Source: Myxococcus eversor (GTDB taxonomy: Bacteria; Myxococcota; Myxococcia; Myxococcales; Myxococcaceae). From it: a stretch of DNA of 64,000 nt. The stretch lies in the NCBI RefSeq assembly GCF_010894455.1, contig NZ_JAAIXY010000002.1, positions 434,001-498,000 of the forward strand, read 5' to 3'. This document shows positions 24,221 through 31,620 of this stretch, piece after piece. The notes under the pieces were generated by a model. The model was not told where the DNA came from. It was given only the letters and a program-made list of their open reading frames with translations, and made no database searches. A program made the translations under genes and the position numbers. The first letter of the stretch is position 1; every line of letters starts with the position of its first letter.

Positions 24221-25843
24221 TCAGCTGCGCAGACCCGGCGCCTCGTGGCCGGTGCGCGCCACGTACTCGGTGTAGCCACCGCCGTACTGGTGGATGCCTT
24301 CCGGCGTCAGCTCCAGCACGCGGTTGGACAGCGCGCCCAGGAAGTGACGGTCGTGCGAGACGAAGAGCATCGTGCCTTCGTAGCGGGCCAGCGCCGTAAT
24401 CAGCATCTCCTTCGTCGCCATGTCCAGGTGGTTGGTGGGCTCGTCCAGCACCAGGAAGTTGGGCGGGTCGAAGAGCATCTTCGCCATCACCAGACGCGCC
24501 TTCTCACCACCCGACAGCACGCGGCACTTCTTCTCCACCTCGTCACCGGAGAAGCCGAAGCACCCGGCCAGCGCGCGCAGCGAGCCCTGGCCGGCGCGGG
24601 GGAACGCGTCCTCCAGGGACTCGAACACGGTGCGCTCACCATTCAGCAGGTCCATGGCGTGCTGGGCGAAGTACCCCAGCTTCACGCTGCCACCCACCGT
24701 CACCGCGCCGGTGTCCGGAGTCGTCGAGCCCACCACCAGCTTCAGCAGCGTGGACTTGCCCGCGCCGTTGACGCCCATGACGCACCAGCGCTCGCCACGG
24801 CGCACGAGGAAGTCCATGCCCTCGTAGATGGTCCGCTTGCCGTAGGCCTTGTGCACGGCCTTCAGGTTCACCACGTCGTCACCCGAGCGCGGCGCAGGCT
24901 GGAACTCGAACAGCACCGTCGTGCGGCGCTTGGGCGGCTCCACCTTTTCAATCTTCTCCAGCTTCTTCACGCGGCTCTGCACCTGCGCGGCGTGCGAGGC
25001 GCGGGCCTTGAAGCGCTCGATGAACTTCAACTCCTTGGCGAGCATGGCCTGCTGGCGCTCGTACTGCGCCTGCTGCTGCTTCTCGTTCTGCGCCCGCTGC
25101 TGCTCATAGAAGTCGTAGTTGCCCGAGTACGTCGTCAGCGAGCCGCCGTCGATCTCCACCATCTTGGTGACGATGCGGTTGAGGAACTCGCGGTCGTGCG
25201 ACGTCATCAGGAGCGCGCCCTCGTACCCCTTGAGGAAGCCCTCCAGCCAGATGAGGCTCTCCAGGTCCAGATGGTTGCTCGGCTCGTCGAGCAGCATCGC
25301 GTCCGGGCGCATGAGCAGGATGCGCGCCAGCGCCACGCGCATCTTCCAACCGCCGGACAGCGCGCCGACGTCGCCGTCCATCATCTCCTCGCTGAAGCCC
25401 AGGCCCGCGAGAATCTCCCGCGCGCGGCCCTCCAGCGCGTAGCCACCGAGCTCCTCGAAGCGCGCCTGCACCAGGCCGTAGCGCTCGACGAGCTTCTCCA
25501 TGTCGTCGGCCTTGTCCGGGTCGGCCATGTCCGCTTCGAGCGACTTCATCTCCCCGGCGACCGAGCTCACTGGACCGGCGCCGTCCATGACCTCGGCCAC
25601 GGCGGAGCGGCCGGACATCTCGCCGACGTCCTGGTTGAAGTAGCCGATGGTGACACCACGGTCGACGGCCACCTGGCCTTCGTCGGGGTGCTCCTGGTCG
25701 GTAATCATCCGGAACAGCGTCGTCTTGCCGGCGCCGTTGGGACCGACGAGCCCGACCTTCTCCCCCTTGTGGAGAGCGGCCGAAGCCTCGATGAAGAGAA
25801 TCTGCTGGCCGTGCTGCTTGCTGATGTTGTCGAGACGAATCAT
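24221..25843 (-). CDS. ABC-F family ATPase
   Basis: 540 residues from ATG 25843. Two ABC domains in one chain without membrane segments: first Walker A GPNGAGKTT (about 36-44) and signature LSGGWKMRV; second Walker A GVNGAGKST and signature LSGGEKARL. The linker holds a long charged coiled coil (QRAQNEKQQQAQYERQQAML) as in ribosome-acting ABC-F proteins (EttA/YbiT/Uup group). Length and the MIRLDNISK start resemble YbiT. Role is probably in translation or ribosome rescue, not transport. Monocistronic as far as visible. Confidence 0.92.
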   Translation of the reverse strand: MIRLDNISKQHGQQILFIEASAALHKGEKVGLVGPNGAGKTTLFRMITDQEHPDEGQVAVDRGVTIGYFNQDVGEMSGRSAVAEVMDGAGPVSSVAGEMKSLEADMADPDKADDMEKLVERYGLVQARFEELGGYALEGRAREILAGLGFSEEMMDGDVGALSGGWKMRVALARILLMRPDAMLLDEPSNHLDLESLIWLEGFLKGYEGALLMTSHDREFLNRIVTKMVEIDGGSLTTYSGNYDFYEQQRAQNEKQQQAQYERQQAMLAKELKFIERFKARASHAAQVQSRVKKLEKIEKVEPPKRRTTVLFEFQPAPRSGDDVVNLKAVHKAYGKRTIYEGMDFLVRRGERWCVMGVNGAGKSTLLKLVVGSTTPDTGAVTVGGSVKLGYFAQHAMDLLNGERTVFESLEDAFPRAGQGSLRALAGCFGFSGDEVEKKCRVLSGGEKARLVMAKMLFDPPNFLVLDEPTNHLDMATKEMLITALARYEGTMLFVSHDRHFLGALSNRVLELTPEGIHQYGGGYTEYVARTGHEAPGLRS

Positions 25844-26128
25844 GTGCGTAGGGGTTGCCCGGAAGGCGGGCGCGGCGCCCTTATGCCATGGGGGACGCCG
25901 AAGGAGGACTGTTCCGAACCCTCGACCTCCGCTTCCCATGCCCGAGGCCTGCCCACCAAGGGGGCGTCCGCCCCGGAGCCGGGAGGGAGACCTACATGGG
26001 CCGGCCGCATCCCCTCGACATCAGGCCCCCGGGGTGGTGCCCATTCCGCCAGGAGCGGATCCGCACCAGGTCCGGACACTCTCCTGGGTGCTCGGCCGCC
26101 CGCTCCCCCGCCGTGCTGCCCGTGAGCC

Positions 26129-27184
26129 TCAGGGCGTGATGACGAGGCGGATGGGATTGCCTTCCTTCTTCACCAGCCGCTCCACACCCTTCGCCACGTC
26201 CTCCAGCGGCATCGTCGCCGTCACGGAGCGCGAGACGTCCAGGCGCTTGGTGCTCACCAGCGCCACGAGCTGGTCCAGGTGCTTCTTCTCGTAGCCCAGG
26301 TGTCCCTGAAGCGTCTGGGAGCGCAGGCCGAAGTTCACACCGGCGCCCAATTGAATCTGCTCCGGTGACAGGCCCACCATCACCACGCGCCCGTAGCGCC
26401 CGAGGCACAACGCCGCCTGCGCCAGTACCGAGTTCGCCCCCACCAGGTCCACCGCCACATCCAGGCCCAGGCCATGCGTGTGCTGGAGCACCTGCGCACG
26501 CACGTCCGGAGAGCGCGGGTCCAACGCCACGTCCGCGCCGAACTCCAGCGCTCGATTGCGCGCGGCCTCGTTCGTGTCGAACGCGATGATGGGCGTCGCT
26601 CCCATCATCCGCGCAATCTGTACCGCGTGGACGCCAAGCCCGCCGATGCCCCACAAGCCCACCGACTGCGCGGGCTTCAGCTTCGCGCTGTCCAGCAAGC
26701 CCGCGTACGGCGTGGCCACCGCGTCCGCGAGGATGGCCGCCTGTTCGAACGGCAGGTGGTCGGGAACCAACGAGAGCACGAAGTACGGCACCACGACGTA
26801 CTCGGCCCAGGCGCCGTCGTAGTGGAAACCCATGATTTGGAAGTCGAGGCAGTCCGTCGGCTGACCGTTGGAGCACTTCGCGCAGCGACCGCAGGGCTTG
26901 CCACCCGCCATCGCGACACGCTGCCCCACCTGCCAGCGCGGCACGCCCACGCCCACCTCGTCGATGACGCCCGAGGACTCATGTCCCGGTGTCACCATCG
27001 GCAGCGGAGAGCGCAGCGAGCCGTCGAGCAGGTGCGCATCCGAGAGACAGATGCCGCACGCCTTCACTCGCACCCGCACCTCGCCCGGACGCGGCTGGGG
27101 GACGGGGACGTCGGTCACCGTCAACGTCCGCGCGGCCGTATCGAAGCGCGCCGCCCGCATCATCCGCTGGTTCGCGTCTGCCAT
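26129..27184 (-). CDS. Zinc-dependent alcohol dehydrogenase
   Basis: 351 residues from ATG 27184 after GAGGAGGAG. MDR superfamily: catalytic-zinc region CGICLSDAH and GHESSGVI, structural-zinc cysteines CGRCAKCSNGQPTDC, and a Rossmann fold GLWGIGGLGVHAVQIA. FHYDGAWAEYVVVP is typical of class III-like/AdhP-type enzymes. NAD(P)-linked oxidation of an alcohol is the expected reaction; substrate unknown. It could supply aldehydes to the nearby dehydrogenases but is not in their operon. The 285 bases between its 3' end and the ABC-F start hold no supported gene. Confidence 0.9.
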   Translation of the reverse strand: MADANQRMMRAARFDTAARTLTVTDVPVPQPRPGEVRVRVKACGICLSDAHLLDGSLRSPLPMVTPGHESSGVIDEVGVGVPRWQVGQRVAMAGGKPCGRCAKCSNGQPTDCLDFQIMGFHYDGAWAEYVVVPYFVLSLVPDHLPFEQAAILADAVATPYAGLLDSAKLKPAQSVGLWGIGGLGVHAVQIARMMGATPIIAFDTNEAARNRALEFGADVALDPRSPDVRAQVLQHTHGLGLDVAVDLVGANSVLAQAALCLGRYGRVVMVGLSPEQIQLGAGVNFGLRSQTLQGHLGYEKKHLDQLVALVSTKRLDVSRSVTATMPLEDVAKGVERLVKKEGNPIRLVITP

Positions 27185-27429
27185 CGATTGCTCCTCCTCG
27201 CCGCGCATCGTGGGGCACGAGCGGGCGCCAAAGCTCGGAAGGCGCGACCGTACCACGCACGCCCGGGGGCGCTGGTTGCTCTCATGCGCGCCTTTCACCC
27301 TGGCGCGAGGACGACACTCTTACGGCACCGGTTCAGCTCTGGTTCAGCTCCGAGCGGTCTGGAACGACTCGCACTGCGAAACCAGCTCCGTACCCATCTG
27401 CCTCCCATGGGCAACGCGACACCGGGTGC

Positions 27430-27608
27430 GTGGGCATCGCCTCCGTGCCCGAGCACCGCCGCCAGCACAGGCTCCGCATGTGGCGGAGGCGACATCACCG
27501 CCGTTTGCGCGCACCACCGCCGACAAAGGCAGGCTCCACATGTGGCGTAGGCGGCATCACCGCCGTTTGCGCGCACCACCGCCAGCACGGGCGCGCCGTG
27601 TGGCGTAG
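27430..27608. repeat. Tandem direct repeat, about 60-base period
   Basis: A unit beginning TGTGGCG occurs at 27479, 27541 and 27599 (spacing 62 and 58). Between the copies a core of about 36 bases (ATCACCGCCGTTTGCGCGCA followed by CCACCGCC) is repeated almost exactly at about 27494 and 27556. A degenerate partial copy lies before it. It fills the gap between the alcohol dehydrogenase and the B3/B4 protein. Confidence 0.7.
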
Positions 27609-27619
27609 AGTGCCCGACC

Positions 27620-28246
27620 GTGCTGACCGTCGAACCGCATCCGTCCCTGGACACCCTGGCCTTCACCACCACCTTCCCCGCACCGCTGGGCTCCCTGCCC
27701 TCGCCGGAGTGGCTGGTGGCGCTGCTGAAGTCGGATGCCTCCGCGCCGCTCTCCAGCGACGACGCCGTGCGAGGCGCGGTGCGCGACATGCTCCGCCACG
27801 GCGGCTACAAGCCCACCGGCCGAGGCAAGCCCGCCAGCGAGTACCTGGTGCGCGCCGCGGGCGATGGCTCGCTCGGCACCATCAACACCGCGGTGGACCT
27901 GTGCAACGCGGTGTCCCTGCACAGCGGACTTCCCGTCAGCGTCGTCGACATGGACCGCGCCACGTCTCCCTTCCGCGTGGCCATCGCTCCCGAGGGCGCG
28001 CAGTACGTCTTCAATGCCTCCGGACAGAGCATCGACCTGGCGGGCCTGCTGTGCCTCTTCGACGCGGAGGGCCCCTGCGCCAATGCCGTGAAGGACGCGC
28101 AGCGCACCAAGACGAACGCCGACACGCGCCGCACCCTCACCCTTCTCTGGGGCGCGAAGAGCCTGGGCGACCGCACCGCGCGCGCCTTCGCGTGGTACCG
28201 CGAGCTGTTGGAACGCGCGGGCGCCACCGTGGAGCGGCTCCCCTGA
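27620..28246 (+). CDS. B3/B4 tRNA-binding domain protein
   Basis: 208 residues from GTG 27620, directly after a tandem repeat. The protein has the look of stand-alone B3/4 (PheRS beta-chain type) domain proteins: GRGKPASEYLVRAAGDGSLGTINTAVDLCNAVSLHSGLPVSVVD is the characteristic core. Such proteins are thought to edit or bind mischarged tRNA or related amino-acid conjugates, but their roles are poorly known. The next gene, a phosphotransferase-like protein, overlaps its 3' end. I am confident of the domain, not of the substrate. Confidence 0.78.
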   Translation: MLTVEPHPSLDTLAFTTTFPAPLGSLPSPEWLVALLKSDASAPLSSDDAVRGAVRDMLRHGGYKPTGRGKPASEYLVRAAGDGSLGTINTAVDLCNAVSLHSGLPVSVVDMDRATSPFRVAIAPEGAQYVFNASGQSIDLAGLLCLFDAEGPCANAVKDAQRTKTNADTRRTLTLLWGAKSLGDRTARAFAWYRELLERAGATVERLP

Positions 28247-29349
28247 GCGCCCTGGACCTGGAGCAACTGCTCGCCGACGGCGCTCGCTCGCTCTCCGCCG
28301 CCTGGGGACGCCCCGTGCTCCTCGCGGAGCCCGAGGTCCTCCGCACCCAGTCCCGCTGTCACGTCGTGCGAGCCCGCGTGCGCGGTGGCGACGTGCCCAC
28401 CGTCATCCTCAAGCACTTCCACGAAGACCCCGTGCTCGGCCTGGACGAGTGGGCCGGCCTGGAGCTGCTCGGCCGCCACAACCTCACGACCGCCCCGGGC
28501 CTCATCGCTGGAGACATCCACTCGCGCCTGCTCGTCCTCCAGGACTTGGGCAGCGGCCCCAGCCTGGAAGACCTCTTCAACGCCGACGACGCGAGCGCCG
28601 CCACCGGAGGACTGCTCGCCGTGGCCCGCCTCACCGGCCAGCTCCACGCGCGCACCCGGGGCCTGCAGGGTGACTTCGACCTGCTCCGCCACTCGCTCAA
28701 CCCACGCCCGCTGCGCGTCCGCATCGACAACGCCCGCTATCTGCTGGACCACACGGACCGGCTGCGGCGCTGGACGGAGGCCCTGGGCACGCCCCTGGTC
28801 CCCGGCACGCAGGAAGACGTGGAGCAGCTCGCGCGGGAGCTGGCCGAGCCCGGCCCCTTCCTCGCGCTCACCCACGGGGACATGGCCCCGAGCAACACCC
28901 TCTTCACCCCCAGCGGCCCGCGCCTGCTCGACTTCGAATACTGCGGCATGCGCCACGCACTGTACGACGCGCTCATGTGGCTGCTCGTGGTGCCTTTGCC
29001 AGACGAGCTCGTCACCCGCGCGGACCTCACCTACCGCATCACCCTGGCCCCCGTCTGCGAGGCGGCCCAGACGGACACCACCTATACGCACGCGCGCGCC
29101 CTCGTCGCCACGGCTCGCACGGTGAACATGTTCCAGTGGCTGTCGCCCAAGGCGCTGGAGCGGGACAGGGACTGGGCGCCAGGCTACTCCGAGCGCGCCG
29201 CCCTGCTGCGCCACCTCGCGCGCTCCCGCGTCCTGCGAGAGCCCACGAACATGGTCCCCGCCCTCTCCCAAACCCTCGCCGCGCTGGAGGAGCAACTGGT
29301 GGAGCGCTGGGCTGGAACACCGACCTTCACCTGGCCCGCGTTCCGGTAG
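28192..29349 (+). CDS. Aminoglycoside-phosphotransferase-family kinase
   Basis: The kinase fold runs from about 28250 to the end. HGDMAPSNTLF (catalytic loop, Asp base) and LLDFEYCGMRHALYD (metal-binding DFE) identify the APH/choline-kinase-like superfamily; LKHFHEDP carries the ATP-binding Lys region. No convincing ATG exists; GTG 28192 is the only usual start near the domain (385 residues, 55-base overlap with the B3/B4 gene), while CTG 28243 would begin exactly at the domain. Substrate unknown; many family members act on small metabolites, not antibiotics. Co-translated with the B3/B4 gene. Confidence 0.75.
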   Translation: MVPRAVGTRGRHRGAAPLSALDLEQLLADGARSLSAAWGRPVLLAEPEVLRTQSRCHVVRARVRGGDVPTVILKHFHEDPVLGLDEWAGLELLGRHNLTTAPGLIAGDIHSRLLVLQDLGSGPSLEDLFNADDASAATGGLLAVARLTGQLHARTRGLQGDFDLLRHSLNPRPLRVRIDNARYLLDHTDRLRRWTEALGTPLVPGTQEDVEQLARELAEPGPFLALTHGDMAPSNTLFTPSGPRLLDFEYCGMRHALYDALMWLLVVPLPDELVTRADLTYRITLAPVCEAAQTDTTYTHARALVATARTVNMFQWLSPKALERDRDWAPGYSERAALLRHLARSRVLREPTNMVPALSQTLAALEEQLVERWAGTPTFTWPAFR

Positions 29350-29366
29350 ACGCCCCGCCGACGCGC

Positions 29367-30392
29367 TCACTCGCGGACGCGAATCACCACCTTGCCGAAG
29401 GGTCCCCGGTCCAGGTGCTCGAGCGCCTTCGGGAACTCGCGGAGCGCATACGTCGCGTCGACCACGGGCTCCAGGCGCAGTGAATCCACCGCGCGCACGA
29501 AGTCCTCCAGCCCGCGCCGATTCCCCACCGTCACGCCCTGGAGGGTGCCCTGCGTCTGGAACAACGGCAACACCGGGAAGCGCATGTCGAAGCCGTCCAG
29601 CACGCCAATGAGCGTGACACGCCCCGCGGGCGCCAGCGCCTTGACCGAGCGCCCGAGGTTGTCACCACCCACCATCTCCAGGATGTGGTCCGCGCCGCGC
29701 CCGCCCGTCAGCTCCACCACCGCCTTCTCCCAATCCGGCGACTGGCGTCGGTGGATGCCATGGGTCGCGCCCAGTTTCTTCGCGCGCGCGAGCTTCTCCT
29801 CATCCCCCGACGTGACGATGACCCGAGCGCCCAGCGCCGATGCGAGCTGCACCGCGAACAGCGACACGCCACCAGTGCCCTGTGCCACCACCGTCTGTCC
29901 TGGCCGCAGCCCACCCAACTCCACGAGCGCCGTCCACGCGGTGAGCCCCGCGCACGGCAGCGTGCTGGCGCGCACGTCATCCAATGACTTGGGCGCGGCG
30001 ACGAGCCAGCTCTCCGGCATCGTCACGTACTCAGACAGCACGCCCTGAAGGCTCCCGCCCAGGCTGCGCACGGAGCCATTCACGCGGGGCACCGGCCCCT
30101 CCACCCAATCCGTGTTGAACGCGGCGAGCACCCGCTCCCCCATCCGGACGCGAGTGACGCCACTGCCCGTGGCCACGACCTCGCCCACCATGTCGGAGGT
30201 GGGAACGAAGGGCCACGGCACGTCCGAATAGCCCGCCGCATCCAGGAACAACTTCTCGCGGTAGTTCAGCGACACCGCGGAGACTCGCACCAGGGCCTCG
30301 CCCGCGCCCGGTGTGGGAATCGCCAGGCTCGCCAGCTCCAGGTTCGCCCGACCGGGCTTGCGCAGCTCCCACCGCTTCATCACGCCATCCAT
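29367..30392 (-). CDS. Quinone-oxidoreductase-type MDR dehydrogenase
   Basis: 341 residues from ATG 30392 (GGAGAG upstream). MDR superfamily without zinc-binding cysteines: MKRWELRKPGRANLELASLA start, FVPTSDMVGEVVATGSGV, and NADP-binding GTGGVSLFAVQLASALGARVIVT. This is the zinc-free NADPH:quinone oxidoreductase/enoyl-reductase-like branch. It is divergent from the LysR gene with 120 bases between the starts, the usual arrangement of a LysR regulator and its target. The gene ends 17 bases from the end of the convergent kinase gene. Confidence 0.9.
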   Translation of the reverse strand: MDGVMKRWELRKPGRANLELASLAIPTPGAGEALVRVSAVSLNYREKLFLDAAGYSDVPWPFVPTSDMVGEVVATGSGVTRVRMGERVLAAFNTDWVEGPVPRVNGSVRSLGGSLQGVLSEYVTMPESWLVAAPKSLDDVRASTLPCAGLTAWTALVELGGLRPGQTVVAQGTGGVSLFAVQLASALGARVIVTSGDEEKLARAKKLGATHGIHRRQSPDWEKAVVELTGGRGADHILEMVGGDNLGRSVKALAPAGRVTLIGVLDGFDMRFPVLPLFQTQGTLQGVTVGNRRGLEDFVRAVDSLRLEPVVDATYALREFPKALEHLDRGPFGKVVIRVRE

Positions 30393-30512
30393 CGTCTCTC
30401 TCCGTTGCCGTGCCACCGAGGGGCGCGGGGGATATACCGACGCGGATATGTCGCCAGTGACGAGACTTCGGCGCTTTACTGGTGACAGGATTTCTCCAAT
30501 GGACGCCACGCC

Positions 30513-31463
30513 ATGACGATGGACCGACTCAGTGGAGTGCACACCTTCGTCCAGGCCGCCGAGGCCGGGGGCTTCGCGCTCGCCGCCGAGCGCCTGGGCC
30601 AGTCCCGCTCCGCCGTGGGCAAGAGCATCGCCCGGCTGGAGGAGCGGCTGGGCACCCGCCTATTCCAGCGCACCACGCGCAGACAGAGCCTCACCGAGGA
30701 CGGACAGGTCTTCTATGAGCGCTGCGTCCGCGCGCTCGCGGAGCTGGAAGCAGCCGAGGCGGCGCTGGACTCCGGGCGTCGCGCGCCCACGGGCCGCCTG
30801 CGTGTGGCCGCGTCCGTGTTGTTCGGTCGGCACTGTGCGGCGCCGCTGCTGTGGGAGCTGACGCGCCAGCACCCGGGGCTGGAGCTGGAGTTGTGTTTCA
30901 GCGACCGCGTGGTGGACCTCATCGAGGAAGGCTTCGACCTGGCCATCCGCGCCGCGCCCCTGGCGGCCCACGCGGGCCTCACCGCGCGCAAGCTCGGCGT
31001 GCAGATGATGAGCGTCTGCGCCTCACCCCGCTATGTCGCCCGACGCGGCCGACCCAGGACGCTCGCGGACCTCGCGAAGCACGAGGCCATCAACTACGGG
31101 CGCGCGGGCGTGAGCAATTCCTGGCGCTTCCCGGACGGACAGGGCGGCGAGCGACTCATCGCGGTCCAGGGCCGGCTGCGCTTCGATGACCTGGAGACCA
31201 TCGCCGATGCCGCCGTCCAAGGCGCGGGGCTCGCGTGGCTTCCGAGCTGGCTCATCGCCGAGCGGGTGCACAAGGGCGAGCTGGTGACGCTGCTGGAGAA
31301 CGAGGGGCACCACGGCAATGAACTCTTCGCCGTGTGGCCCCAGAACAAGCACCTGCCCTCGAAGGTGCGCGCGGCCATCGACATCCTCGTCGCGCGCATC
31401 CCCGAGCGACTGTCCGCCGAGGAGCAACGACGGACCGTGAGGACGCGAAAGCGCCACCGCTAG
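30513..31463 (+). CDS. LysR-family transcriptional regulator
   Basis: 316 residues. N-terminal winged HTH (about 1-62: FVQAAEAGGFALAAERLGQSRSAVGKSIARLEERLGTRLF) and a C-terminal effector-binding domain with periplasmic-binding-protein fold (about 92-295). It likely regulates the divergent quinone oxidoreductase gene and itself from the 120-base shared region. The basic tail RTVRTRKRHR is extra. Effector unknown. Confidence 0.92.
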   Translation: MTMDRLSGVHTFVQAAEAGGFALAAERLGQSRSAVGKSIARLEERLGTRLFQRTTRRQSLTEDGQVFYERCVRALAELEAAEAALDSGRRAPTGRLRVAASVLFGRHCAAPLLWELTRQHPGLELELCFSDRVVDLIEEGFDLAIRAAPLAAHAGLTARKLGVQMMSVCASPRYVARRGRPRTLADLAKHEAINYGRAGVSNSWRFPDGQGGERLIAVQGRLRFDDLETIADAAVQGAGLAWLPSWLIAERVHKGELVTLLENEGHHGNELFAVWPQNKHLPSKVRAAIDILVARIPERLSAEEQRRTVRTRKRHR

Positions 31464-31583
31464 CCACGGGCCACACGCGGGTTCATTGCTGGCGCACCGA
31501 TGCACCGTCGGGGAATGCGTCGGTTGGGCGTGCTCGCGCGGATTGCTCCCGTGCTCGACTCCCTCTAGCGCCCTCGAAGGCGC

Positions 31584-31610
31584 GCGCGGCGAGCGACCTC
31601 TTCGCCGCGC
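31584..31610. terminator. Bidirectional hairpin between lysR and the astacin gene
   Basis: GCGCGGCGA and TCGCCGCGC form a perfect 9-bp stem with a 9-base loop, ten bases before the 3' end of the convergent astacin gene. Confidence 0.55.
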
Positions 31611-31620
31611 ACGATAAGCC

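Noticed and set aside
24245..26125. 626-codon open frame opposite the ABC-F ATPase
   Set aside because: Antisense shadow; the minus strand holds both ABC domains with all motifs.
27430..27608. CRISPR array
   Set aside because: Only two to three imperfect units that repeat along nearly their whole length, with no unique spacers and no cas genes.
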